In this document: positions 1 through 6,802 of the stretch, one piece after another
Layout: the number at the start of each line of letters is the position of its first letter
Position numbering within the stretch: position 1 is the stretch's first letter
NCBI GenBank assembly: GCA_017548245.1
Contig: JAFYMU010000090.1
Span: 1-7,002, forward strand
Reading direction: 5' to 3'
DNA: 7,002 nt
DNA from: Kiritimatiellia bacterium
Lineage (GTDB): Bacteria > Verrucomicrobiota > Kiritimatiellia > RFP12 > DVOR01
Notes under the pieces: generated by a model
What the model saw: the letters and a program-made list of their open reading frames with translations, nothing else
Database searches by the model: none
Told to the model about the DNA's origin: nothing
Made by a program: the position numbers and the translations under genes

Positions 1-1828
1 CTTCCCCGGCAGTGCCCTCGCGAAGGCCGCCCGCAAGGAGGTCTCTAAGCAACCCCTCGTTCGCGCCAAACCCAATCCCGATGCCTTGCCCGAATCCCGC
101 GAATGGGTGCTGGTCGGCGAACTCGTGGAGACCTCTCGCCTCTTTGGTCGCACAGCGGCGTGCATTGATCCGCGTTGGATCGAACCCATCGCAGGGCCGC
201 TCTGTAAGATTCACCGCCACTCCCCCTACTGGGATCGCGACAAGGGGTTTGTGCGCATCCACGAAGATGTCACCCTCTTCGGGTTGCCCATTACGGCAGG
301 ACGCCGTCGCGACCTTTCGCGTATTGATCCTGAATATGCGCGTCACTGTTTTATCACCGACGCCCTCTGCGTGCCAGAGGCAATCCAACATCCACCGCAA
401 TGGCTTCAGGAAAACTGGCGCAAGCAACGTCTCGTAGAGCAACTCTTGGCCCTGCGTCGCAACGACCGCGATGCCCTGCGTGAAGCGTTGATCACCTTCT
501 ACACCACACACTTGCCCGAAGAAGTCTGCAACGCGCCCGCACTCAAACGATGCCGTTCGCTCCCGCTCAAGGGCGACGCCTTCTCCATTGATGCGGCGAC
601 CCTCAAAGAATTTCCAGAGACGATGAGCGTGGGCGGCGAGACCTTCCCCCTCATCTACACCCACGAACCCAAGGCTATCGATGACGGCGTAAGCATTGTG
701 GCCACACCAGAGAACCTTCATCTCCTGCAACATTGGCACGGGGAGTGGTTGGTGCCGGGCTTACTGCCCGAAAAGATTATGTGGATGCTCAACGCCCTGC
801 CGAGCCGCGTGCGCCACGTGTTGGGGAATTTGCTTGAGACACAGTCCATGCTTTTGGGCAAGATTAAACCCTATGCGCGTCCCCTCTCGGAGACCCTCTT
901 CAAGTGCCTCCGTGACGAACGTGGTGTGCGCGTGGACGAGACACCATGGGAAGAAGATCGCCTCCCCAATCATCTGCGGATGAACATCAAGGTGATGCAA
1001 GACGGCAATCTTCTGGGACAAGGGCGCAACCTCAAGCCGTTGCTCGAACTCTTTGCGGTGCATAAGGACGCACCTGCCCCCAAAGCCTCCACCCTCGCCG
1101 ACCCCGCCTTGGCGCGTTTGGCGAACCATCGCGAATGCCTTGAAAAGCTGAAGGAATGGGGCGGAAACCGTTGGAGCAACTACGCGCAATTCCCCTCGCT
1201 CACACCTGCCGTGAAGGCCTTTGTGAAGGAGGCCGAACTCGATCTGACGCGCATGGGGCAAGAGATGTTCACCCGCGTCTTGGAAGAGACCTTCCTCCAC
1301 CGTGAAGACCCGCAAACCGAGGCCGAATTGACCGCGCGTTACAGCGCTTGTAAGGGGCGCATCGCCCAGATTGCGGCCGATTGGCGTCGACGGATCCTCT
1401 ACATCTTGGCCGAAACGGCACGTTTGGAACACGTGGCCCAAACCATTACAGGCGTCTACCCCGAGACGACTGAAGACATCTTGGACCAACTCGCATGGTT
1501 AGTCTTTGACGGCTTTGTCGCCATTGTGCCCGCAGAGATGTTGGCGCACTATCCGCAATTACTCAAAGGTATTGACGAACGCCTTGAGCGCGCGCGCAAT
1601 AATCCCTCTGGCGACCGCAAGAAGATGGAGACGATTGCGCCCTTCTGGAAGCGTTATCTCGACTTTATCCAGCTCGCCAAGAAACCGCGCCACGACCCAA
1701 TTGCGCTCAGCCGTTACCGTTGGGCCGTGGAATCGTTGCGCCTGACCACCTTCTGCCCAACGGCACAGGGATTTGAAAAGACCTCCGCCAAACAACTTGA
1801 TGCGCTTTGGCAGAGCGTTTTACAGTAA
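1..1828 (+). CDS. hrpA: ATP-dependent RNA helicase HrpA, C-terminal part (5' end outside window)
   Basis: The reading frame is open from the left edge (first full codon at 2) to TAA at 1826-1828, giving 608 visible residues. A TTG at 86 could be read as a start, but coding continues upstream of it (FPGSALAK, matching the HrpA segment that precedes this region), so the gene is cut by the window rather than short. HrpA is a DEAH-box RNA helicase of about 1300 residues in E. coli. The DEAH motor, helicase-C, HA2 and most of the OB-fold are off the left edge. What remains is the end of the OB region (WVLVGELVETSRLFGR, from about 104) followed by nearly all of the long C-terminal domain known as DUF3418. 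Family landmarks recognised from memory include IDPRWIEPIA, VTLFGLPITAGRR, IDPEYARHCFITDALC and the C-terminal ESLRLTTF. The family acts in the cytoplasm on RNA and is linked to rescue of stalled or collided ribosomes. No frameshift or internal stop is seen, and no clear terminator follows. Confidence 0.93.
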   Translation, partial: FPGSALAKAARKEVSKQPLVRAKPNPDALPESREWVLVGELVETSRLFGRTAACIDPRWIEPIAGPLCKIHRHSPYWDRDKGFVRIHEDVTLFGLPITAGRRRDLSRIDPEYARHCFITDALCVPEAIQHPPQWLQENWRKQRLVEQLLALRRNDRDALREALITFYTTHLPEEVCNAPALKRCRSLPLKGDAFSIDAATLKEFPETMSVGGETFPLIYTHEPKAIDDGVSIVATPENLHLLQHWHGEWLVPGLLPEKIMWMLNALPSRVRHVLGNLLETQSMLLGKIKPYARPLSETLFKCLRDERGVRVDETPWEEDRLPNHLRMNIKVMQDGNLLGQGRNLKPLLELFAVHKDAPAPKASTLADPALARLANHRECLEKLKEWGGNRWSNYAQFPSLTPAVKAFVKEAELDLTRMGQEMFTRVLEETFLHREDPQTEAELTARYSACKGRIAQIAADWRRRILYILAETARLEHVAQTITGVYPETTEDILDQLAWLVFDGFVAIVPAEMLAHYPQLLKGIDERLERARNNPSGDRKKMETIAPFWKRYLDFIQLAKKPRHDPIALSRYRWAVESLRLTTFCPTAQGFEKTSAKQLDALWQSVLQ

Positions 1829-1889
1829 CCTTTTTTGAACGCACCGTGCCGAGAAACGCAGAAAGATGCGCTCGCGCACGCGTGACTTA

Positions 1890-1898
1890 TGGTAAACT
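1890..1898 (+). promoter_or_regulatory. Possible extended -10 promoter for the sialidase unit
   Basis: The 103-bp gap between hrpA and the sialidase contains TGGTAAACT, an extended -10 (TGn) followed by TAAACT, 34 bases before the start codon. No good -35 lies 16-18 bases upstream, so the assignment rests on the extended -10 alone. The ribosome site GAAAGGA at 1917-1923 fits a start at 1932 (8-base spacing). Confidence 0.35.
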
Positions 1899-1931
1899 AT
1901 CGTTGATTCCATTTACGAAAGGACATCTCAG

Positions 1932-3392
1932 ATGAAAACCATTACCGCCTTCTCTGCCATTTTGTTGGCACTTTCTGCACAGGCAGCCATCAGCAATGTG
2001 GCCTTCAAGCCCTCGGGCGTGCCCGCCTTTATCGGTTTGAATGAATCCGAAATCGCCAACAAAACCTTTGCCATCGGCACCTTAACCTTGACCTCGGACA
2101 AGGGTTCGAACCTGGACAAGGTGAAGGTAAACATTGAAGGCACGAACAAGCAGGATTTGAAGAATCTGCGTTTGGGTCCCACCAAGGGCATGCCCTTTGG
2201 CAACACCATCACCTTCAACGTACCGATTCGCGTAGGTGAAAACTCCTACACGGTCTATGCCGATGTCCCCTCCACCGCAGATTTGACGCGCAAGATTTAC
2301 ATCGAAGGCGTGCCGGTTCGCATTGGTAGCATCGTGACGCGCCCCAACCAGAAGATTGTGGACGCCAACCGCACCTCCAAGAACTTCCGTATTCCCGGCA
2401 TTGTGGAAACCAACACGGGCACCTTGGTCGCAGTCTTTGACAACCGCTTCAACCACGCTGGCGACCTTCCTGCAGATATCACCGTTGGCGTGAGCATCTC
2501 GAAGGACCGCGGCGCAACGTGGTCTCCGATTCGCACGGCGATGGACTACAAGGATTTGCCCGGCGGCCACGGCATCGGCGACCCCGCAGTCTTGCTTGAC
2601 CCGAGCAACAACCGCATCTGGGTGGCAGCCCTCCGCGCACCGGGTTCGGGTCACCCCATTTGGACCTCCTCCAAGGGCACCATTGACCCGAAGGATTGCG
2701 GTCAGTTCATCCTCGCTTACTCGGACAACGAAGGCAAGACCTGGTCGAAGCCGATCAACATCACTGCTGACGTGAAGCGTTTGGCCGATCCGGACACCGC
2801 AAACTGGGGCTTGCTCTTCCAGGGTCCTGGCGCAGGGATTGCGATGAAGGACGGCACCTTGGTCTTCCCCGCACAGATTTGGGGCCATAAGGGCGGCGCA
2901 CCGCACCACGGCGTGCTCGTTTACTCCAAGGACCACGGTAAGACCTGGACGAGTTCCAAGGCAATGCCGTGGGGCGGTTCGGAATCGACTGTGGCAGAAT
3001 TGCCCGATGGTTCGCTCCTCTTGAACACCCGTGAAGGTGGCGGTCCGGCCACGCGTATCACGGCTCGCACGACCGACCTCGGCGAAACCTGGGAAAAGGT
3101 TGAAACCGATGCTCTCCGTCAGCCCGGCAACCTCTGTCAGGCCGCCTACTTGATGCTCAATGGCAAGCTCTACTTCTCCAACCCCAACTCGGGCGGCCGC
3201 AACACGATGACCTTGCGCGTCTCGGAAGATGGTGGCGTCAAGTGGCCGCGTAGCGTGGTCTATGATCCGCGCAACGGTGCTGGTTACTCCTCCACCTGCC
3301 CCGTGAATGGCAATGCCATCGGCATCATTTACGAAGGCACCTCGGATTACCACTACTTCGTGTGCATCCCTGAAGCCGACCTCGCTGAATAA
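1932..3392 (+). CDS. Secreted exo-alpha-sialidase (GH33, BNR-repeat neuraminidase)
   Basis: This 486-residue enzyme hydrolyses terminal sialic acid from glycoconjugates. Residues 1-18 form a classical signal peptide (two-residue basic start, hydrophobic core, SAQA cleavage site), so it acts in the periplasm or outside the cell. Residues about 20-135 match the beta-sandwich domain that precedes Bacteroides-type sialidases (BNR_assoc_N). The six-bladed propeller follows. The FRIP motif (152-155) supplies the first arginine, R153. Asp-boxes lie at 190-197 (SKDRGATW), 264-271 (Asn in the Asp position), 332-339, 380-387 and 431-438. By spacing to characterised sialidases I assign D178 as acid/base, E351 and Y452 as the nucleophile pair, and R153, R367 and R423 as the carboxylate-binding triad, so the site looks complete. 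The start is supported by GAAAGGA at 1917-1923. The exonuclease gene starts 20 bp downstream. Codon choice is strongly biased, which suggests high expression and also opens a long antisense frame. It resembles Bacteroides NanH more than transmembrane or trans-sialidases. Confidence 0.95.
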   Translation: MKTITAFSAILLALSAQAAISNVAFKPSGVPAFIGLNESEIANKTFAIGTLTLTSDKGSNLDKVKVNIEGTNKQDLKNLRLGPTKGMPFGNTITFNVPIRVGENSYTVYADVPSTADLTRKIYIEGVPVRIGSIVTRPNQKIVDANRTSKNFRIPGIVETNTGTLVAVFDNRFNHAGDLPADITVGVSISKDRGATWSPIRTAMDYKDLPGGHGIGDPAVLLDPSNNRIWVAALRAPGSGHPIWTSSKGTIDPKDCGQFILAYSDNEGKTWSKPINITADVKRLADPDTANWGLLFQGPGAGIAMKDGTLVFPAQIWGHKGGAPHHGVLVYSKDHGKTWTSSKAMPWGGSESTVAELPDGSLLLNTREGGGPATRITARTTDLGETWEKVETDALRQPGNLCQAAYLMLNGKLYFSNPNSGGRNTMTLRVSEDGGVKWPRSVVYDPRNGAGYSSTCPVNGNAIGIIYEGTSDYHYFVCIPEADLAE

Positions 3393-3412
3393 GTGTTCGG
3401 CCGACACCTCCA

Positions 3413-4015
3413 ATGGGCATCCCGCTGGATACACCCTTAACCGAACTCACTTTCACCGTGCTGGACTTTGAAACGACCGGCACGGTGAAAGGGTTTATTA
3501 GCCGTCCGTGGCAACTCGGTGCCGTGCTGATGCGTGGCACCACCCTTTCCCTCACAGACGGCTGCTTTGATACGCTCCTGCGCGTTCCTGAAGATTACCC
3601 CTTCTCCAAGCACGCCCCTGGCACTTATGTCGCGCAACGCGCCGCCATTGCCTCGGCCCCCGAGGTGCAAACGATTTGGCCCGCCCTTCATAGCCAACTC
3701 TCAACCACCATTCCTGTCGCCCACAATGCGGCGACCGAACGCACCCTCTTGGCGCGCCTCGCGCCCATGACCCGTTATCCTCATTGGGTTGACACCCTAC
3801 CGTTGGCACGCAAAATCTATCCCACCTTACCGAGTTTTGCCCTCGAAGACCTCGTGCCCGCCTTGGGATTACAGGCCGAACTCACCCGATGCGTCCCCAA
3901 TCGCGCCCCTCACGATGCCTACTATGATGCCGTGGCGTGCGCCTTATTGCTCATCCATTTCCTCTCATTACCTGGGTGGTCCACCCTCACATTAGGAGAC
4001 CTTCAAGCCTTATGA
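3413..4015 (+). CDS. DnaQ-like DEDDh 3'-5' exonuclease
   Basis: This 200-residue protein belongs to the RNase T/DnaQ exonuclease superfamily, cytoplasmic enzymes that remove nucleotides from 3' ends using two metal ions. Exo I is VLDFETTG with D18 and E20. Exo II is AHNAATERTLL (103-113), in which the usual metal-binding Asp is Glu (E109). Exo III is HDAYYDA with H167 and D172. The helical DTLPLARKIYP...SFALEDL segment (127-146) is also typical. The length fits a stand-alone single-domain exonuclease. No other domain is attached, so polymerase proofreading, DNA repair and RNA trimming cannot be told apart. The ATG start follows the sialidase stop by 20 bp and lacks a clear ribosome site, so its translation may depend on the upstream gene. 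Its 3' end overlaps the next gene by four bases. The Asp-to-Glu change keeps the charge and is probably compatible with activity. Confidence 0.83.
   Translation: MGIPLDTPLTELTFTVLDFETTGTVKGFISRPWQLGAVLMRGTTLSLTDGCFDTLLRVPEDYPFSKHAPGTYVAQRAAIASAPEVQTIWPALHSQLSTTIPVAHNAATERTLLARLAPMTRYPHWVDTLPLARKIYPTLPSFALEDLVPALGLQAELTRCVPNRAPHDAYYDAVACALLLIHFLSLPGWSTLTLGDLQAL
3994..3998 (+). promoter_or_regulatory. Ribosome binding site that sets the start of the CPBP protease gene
   Basis: AGGAG lies 13 bases before ATG 4012, inside the end of the exonuclease gene. The same frame is open further upstream (an ATG-like start at 3937 is possible), but that start would overlap the exonuclease by about 80 bases and lacks a ribosome site. 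The short ATGA overlap and the membrane segment beginning at the second residue favour 4012. Confidence 0.6.
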
Positions 4016-4671
4016 ACATCTTCTTAACGATTCTCCGTTACATCCCCCACGCCGCAACCGTGGCTACAGCCGTTTACTTCTTCATTCTGAATAGTGCTCG
4101 CCCCACGACCGATCCCTCGTTGTACGAAGGCTATGATGTCTATCCCTTCATGGTGCAAGGCCTCCTCGTCTCGTTAGCCACCTTGATTGTGCCAGTGGTG
4201 TTGATGCTGTGCTTGCCGGAACGTAAGCAAGTGCTGCGTTCGTGGTTCGCAAAGACCCATTGCACCTTTGGCAAGGGTGCGCTCATCTTCTTGGCCATGA
4301 CGGCCTGTAGCTTTGCCCTCTTAACCGTTGTAACGCCCACGGAAGAACAGAATACGGTGGCGATGTTTTTACATCTCAAGCCCTATGAAATGCTAATCAT
4401 TGGCGCTGGCATTAGCATCGCCGTGCCAATCGTGGAAGAACTCCTCTTCCGCGGCGTCTTGATGTATCGCGTGCAACCCACCTTTGCGCTCTATTTTAGT
4501 TCGGTCATCTTTGCGATTGCCCACGGCCCAAGTATCTATCTGTGGGGCCTCTTCCTCTCGGGATTGTGCATGGGCAAGATTCGTCAGATGACGGGCAGCC
4601 TGTGGACCTCCATCGCTTGCCACGGTGCCTTTAACGCCCTCTCGCTCCTCATTGCGGTCTACGACCTCTAA
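4012..4671 (+). CDS. CPBP-family intramembrane glutamic endopeptidase (CAAX/Abi-type)
   Basis: This is a 219-residue integral membrane protein of the CPBP (Abi, PF02517) family. All family motifs are visible: EELLFRG at 142-148 (E142, E143, R147), FAIAH at 167-171 (H171) and HGAFN at 204-208 (H204, N208). These residues build the active site inside the membrane. Hydrophobic segments lie at about 10-28, 46-67, 88-106, 127-141, 158-170, 174-188 and 205-216, which agrees with a multi-pass topology. In other bacteria such proteins process peptides, give bacteriocin self-immunity or act in signalling; no bacteriocin or prenyl-protein partner is seen here, so the substrate is unknown. The ATG overlaps the TGA of the exonuclease gene (ATGA), suggesting translational coupling. 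It is the last gene of the sialidase unit and is followed after 24 bp by a strong terminator. Confidence 0.88.
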   Translation: MNIFLTILRYIPHAATVATAVYFFILNSARPTTDPSLYEGYDVYPFMVQGLLVSLATLIVPVVLMLCLPERKQVLRSWFAKTHCTFGKGALIFLAMTACSFALLTVVTPTEEQNTVAMFLHLKPYEMLIIGAGISIAVPIVEELLFRGVLMYRVQPTFALYFSSVIFAIAHGPSIYLWGLFLSGLCMGKIRQMTGSLWTSIACHGAFNALSLLIAVYDL

Positions 4672-4695
4672 TCAGCAACACCATTTGACCACAAA

Positions 4696-4732
4696 AACGC
4701 GTCACCTTTTGCCAGGTGATGCGTTCTTTTTT
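4696..4732 (+). terminator. Intrinsic terminator of the sialidase-exonuclease-protease unit
   Basis: A 12-bp stem (4696-4707 with 4714-4725, one G-T pair) closes a 6-base loop and is followed by CTTTTTT (4726-4732). A run of A residues at 4693-4697 precedes it, so weak function on the other strand is possible. It lies 24 bp after the protease stop codon. Confidence 0.9.
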
Positions 4733-4766
4733 ACACCTATTCCATTCTTGAGAAAGGAGTTTTATC

Positions 4767-5444
4767 ATGTCCTTACCCCTCATTACCCTCCTCTTCCCCC
4801 TGTTAGCCCCGAAGCCCACCCCTGTGCACCCACCCCTCGCCACAGTAACCTCCATCCTTGACGACACCGAAGAACCCGAAGAGCTCGCCCTCAACACCGT
4901 GCAAACAATCACCCTAACCATCAATGGTAAATCCTATGACGACCCCGACCTTGCCCGTTCGGCCATGCGTTGTTTTAATCATATTGCCACCACCGAAGGC
5001 AACACCATCCATGTGAATTACACCTTTACGGTGAGCAGCATTCAGATTCGTAAAGACGACACGGTAACCATCACCGCCTCCGTAGACAATCCGACCCACA
5101 CCGCCACCTTTGCCTCGGGAACACGCTGCCAACTCATTGAGTGCGACCTTGAACGTCGCGCCCAAGCCCTCCTTGGCACACAATACTGCACCGCATCAAC
5201 GGGCAACACCGTCACCTTCCCCGCCATCCCGACCAACCGCGACCCCACGCGCTTCTTCTTTGTTCAAGCCTCCTCTACCGTCATTGATCAAGAAGAAGGC
5301 GGCAACCCCGTTGGCGCCATTGTTGACGAAGATCCCGAACACTCCCCGCCCGTCCTCTATCCCGACAATCCTGCGCCCCGTTCTGTAACCCCCTCCCCTC
5401 AATCAGGCTCTTCAAAAACAAAGAAGCGTTACCCTTTCAGATAA
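4767..5444 (+). CDS. Hypothetical, probably exported beta-rich protein
   Basis: I do not recognise a named family for this 225-residue protein. A strong ribosome site, AAAGGAG at 4753-4759, sits 7 bases before ATG 4767. Residues 2-14 are hydrophobic but lack the usual N-terminal basic residues, so export is plausible rather than certain. A Pro/Thr-rich stretch (15-25) and an acidic stretch (32-39) lead into alternating beta-type sequence (47-53, 80-107, 147-169). The core contains four cysteines (C69, C121, C126, C141) that could form disulphides. The run TVTITASVDNP ... TRFFFVQAS (99-169) resembles the terminal beta domain of secreted PVC-group proteins; this is a resemblance from memory only. 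The end is acidic (DEDPE), then Pro/Ser-rich, then basic (KTKKR). The last ten or so codons are shared with the terminator hairpin of the converging gene. No promoter was found between the upstream terminator and the ribosome site. Confidence 0.72.
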   Translation: MSLPLITLLFPLLAPKPTPVHPPLATVTSILDDTEEPEELALNTVQTITLTINGKSYDDPDLARSAMRCFNHIATTEGNTIHVNYTFTVSSIQIRKDDTVTITASVDNPTHTATFASGTRCQLIECDLERRAQALLGTQYCTASTGNTVTFPAIPTNRDPTRFFFVQASSTVIDQEEGGNPVGAIVDEDPEHSPPVLYPDNPAPRSVTPSPQSGSSKTKKRYPFR

Positions 5445-5452
5445 CGCTTCTT
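5414..5452 (-). terminator. Intrinsic terminator of the nucleotidyltransferase, overlapping the converging gene
   Basis: A perfect 11-bp stem (5421-5431 with 5442-5452) closes a 10-base loop. Read on the minus strand, the hairpin begins 20 bases after the stop codon at 5473 and is followed by a T-rich tract, TGTTTTTG (5420-5413). On the plus strand it is followed by GTGTTC, which is a poor U-tract, so it serves mainly the minus gene. Its 5421-5444 part is also coding for the plus-strand hypothetical protein, whose TAA lies in the stem. Confidence 0.8.
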
Positions 5453-5472
5453 GTGTTCGGCGATAGCGACGC

Positions 5473-6396
5473 TTATTCCCAAAGCTTCACGGGATATTCG
5501 CCAGCATCCACCATCTTCTGGATTGCGGCCACCACGACCGGCTTGTCTTCGCGATAGGTCACACCGAACCAGCTGCTGTTGGTCGGGAGCACATCCACGG
5601 TAGCCTTGCCACCCTTGACGAGTTCGTCGACGTAGAAGGGAATGTACCATTCAGCCTTCAACTGGCCTTCGTGTTCCTTGAACCACGTTGCGAAACGTTC
5701 TTCCATGCCATCGAAGAGCGCCGGGGTGAAGCCCCAGAGGTTGAGGGAGACGCGGCAATCGCCAGCGAGCGGAACGGGATTTTCGGGATCTTCTTCGTTC
5801 TGAATCGTGCCGTCTTCCTTGCTCACAATCTTGGTCATTTCGGTCACGCCGATGAGCTTACCATCTGCAGCCACTTCGCAAACGCCACGAGCCACCGTGC
5901 CGTTTTCGGAGAGCGTCTGGTCCAAACGGTAACCGACCATGGCGAACGGCTTCGGATCAGCCGCGTTCAAATCCACATTGGAGAGGAACTTTGCGAGCTG
6001 CTTGAACGCATCAGCACCGTAGAAGTCGTCAGCATTGATCACTGCGAAAGGTGCATCAATGATGTTGCGGGCCGAACGGATTGCGTGAGCGGTACCCCAA
6101 GGCTTTTCACGGCCTTCAGGGAAGGTGCAACCTTCAGGGAGGTCCATCGGATCCTGGAATGCGAGACCGATGTTGATCTTACCTTCGTACTTTGCAACGA
6201 TCTGTTCGCGGAAAGCTTCTTCGAAATCCTTGCGGATGATAAAGACCACGCGGTCAAAACCTGCCTTAATGGCGTCATAAATCGAATAGTCCATAATGGT
6301 TTCACCAGAAGGACCCACAGGGTCAATCTGCTTCAAACCACCGTAACGGCTGCCCATACCGGCAGCAAGAATCAAGAGCGTAGGCTTCTTTTCCAT
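5473..6396 (-). CDS. Sugar-phosphate nucleotidyltransferase (NTP_transferase family)
   Basis: This 307-residue cytoplasmic enzyme would transfer a nucleotidyl group from an NTP to a sugar 1-phosphate, making an NDP-sugar. The N-terminal signature LAAGMGSRYGGLKQ (10-23) is the nucleotide-binding loop, with R17 and K22 in the expected positions. NADDF (121-125) supplies the metal-binding Asp. The sequence follows a well-conserved family of Bacteroidota and PVC bacteria, with landmarks GPSGETIMDYSIYDAI, REKPWGTAHA, WGFTP, WFGVTY and the ending DAGEYPVKLW. The sugar and base specificity cannot be read from the sequence; a mannose-1-phosphate guanylyltransferase-like or MurU-like role is possible. 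The start at 6396 is preferred over an upstream in-frame codon at 6450 because a strong ribosome site lies 8 bases before it and the glycine-rich loop then begins at the usual distance from the N-terminus. It has its own promoter (6453-6481) and terminator, and converges on the hypothetical gene with 28 bp between stop codons. Confidence 0.9.
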   Translation of the reverse strand: MEKKPTLLILAAGMGSRYGGLKQIDPVGPSGETIMDYSIYDAIKAGFDRVVFIIRKDFEEAFREQIVAKYEGKINIGLAFQDPMDLPEGCTFPEGREKPWGTAHAIRSARNIIDAPFAVINADDFYGADAFKQLAKFLSNVDLNAADPKPFAMVGYRLDQTLSENGTVARGVCEVAADGKLIGVTEMTKIVSKEDGTIQNEEDPENPVPLAGDCRVSLNLWGFTPALFDGMEERFATWFKEHEGQLKAEWYIPFYVDELVKGGKATVDVLPTNSSWFGVTYREDKPVVVAAIQKMVDAGEYPVKLWE

Positions 6397-6404
6397 TATG
6401 CTGA

Positions 6405-6411
6405 ACTCCTT
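6405..6411 (-). promoter_or_regulatory. Ribosome binding site that sets the nucleotidyltransferase start
   Basis: AAGGAGT on the minus strand lies 8 bases before the ATG at 6396. It excludes the 18-residue extension starting at 6450, which begins within a few bases of the predicted transcription start and would leave almost no leader. Confidence 0.85.
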
Positions 6412-6452
6412 ATTAGAACTAATGTACGGCAAAACCCATACGATTACCAATA

Positions 6453-6481
6453 AGTATAGCCCAAAACGCCATCACTTGCAA
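6453..6481 (-). promoter_or_regulatory. Sigma70-type promoter of the nucleotidyltransferase
   Basis: On the minus strand, -35 TTGCAA (6481-6476) and -10 TATACT (6458-6453) are separated by exactly 17 bp. The -10 matches the consensus at five of six positions and the -35 at four of six. Transcription would start near 6446, leaving a leader of about 50 bases that holds the ribosome site. Confidence 0.75.
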
Positions 6482-6499
6482 TGCTTAAATCATCCTCCC

Positions 6500-6607
6500 C
6501 TAAAAGAATGTTAAGAAAGGAACCCTATTCTGCAACGCCTTTGCCTGTTCATCCCCCAGTTCTGCCACCTTTTTGATCCCCTTGCGCAGCGTTTTATTAA
6601 GATGCAC
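6500..6607 (-). CDS. Possible small ORF or gene remnant, 35 residues
   Basis: Starting from a GTG at 6607 and ending at TAG 6500-6502 (minus strand), this frame encodes a Lys-rich, helix-like peptide containing LRKGIKKVAELGDEQAKALQ, which reads more like real protein than random translation. An in-frame TGA lies almost directly upstream, so it cannot be extended, and the ribosome site is weak. It ends about 19 bases before the nucleotidyltransferase -35. It could be a tiny gene, the 3' remnant of a decayed gene, or chance. Confidence 0.25.
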   Translation of the reverse strand: MHLNKTLRKGIKKVAELGDEQAKALQNRVPFLTFF

Positions 6608-6714
6608 CTCTCAAAAGGATGACGAAGGCCACCCACGCCATCCCGACCCTCAAGCCTAACCCCATCCCAATCGCCCCCTCATTGCAACCGAATCAAACCA
6701 GCCTTCATCCAAAC

Positions 6715-6802
6715 AATGGTCCATTGTTAAAATAAGAATGGTCCATTGTTAAAATGAAAATGGACCATTGTTGAGTTGGAAATGGTCCATTGTCAGAATG
6801 AA
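6715..6802. repeat. Array A: four palindromes AATGGWCCATTGT at 22-bp period
   Basis: Copies start at 6715, 6737, 6759 and 6781, exactly 22 bp apart. The core AATGG-W-CCATT is a perfect palindrome around one central base (6720, 6742, 6764, 6786), which is T in copies 1, 2 and 4 and A in copy 3. In copy 1 the symmetry extends to ACAATGG-T-CCATTGT. The 9-base linkers are similar in copies 1 and 2 (TAAAATRAR) and diverge in copies 3 and 4. Core conserved and linkers drifting suggests protein-binding sites rather than a simple slipped repeat. This is not CRISPR, because the linkers are too short. Confidence 0.93.

Noticed and set aside
761..1489. 242-codon minus-strand frame inside hrpA
   Set aside because: It is antisense to well-conserved HrpA sequence and has no ribosome site or recognisable domain.
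86..1828. TTG at 86 as the true start of a 580-residue protein
   Set aside because: The frame continues upstream to the window edge with HrpA-like sequence and no ribosome site precedes the TTG.
1867..1878. GC-rich mini-hairpin (TGCGC-TC-GCGCA) after hrpA as a terminator
   Set aside because: The loop is only two bases and no T-run follows. The T-run after the hrpA stop (1831-1836) has no stem before it.
2082..3434. 450-codon open frame on the minus strand across the sialidase
   Set aside because: It is the shadow of a strongly codon-biased gene. The plus strand has a signal peptide, Asp-boxes and a complete sialidase active site, while the antisense product lacks recognisable domains.
5671..6453. 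260-codon open frame on the plus strand across the nucleotidyltransferase
   Set aside because: The minus strand encodes a clearly conserved enzyme with its own promoter and ribosome site, so this is an antisense shadow.
6619..6735. 38-codon plus-strand frame running into array A
   Set aside because: It is a product of C-rich DNA (Pro/Asn/Thr-rich) without a properly spaced ribosome site, and it ends in the first repeat unit.
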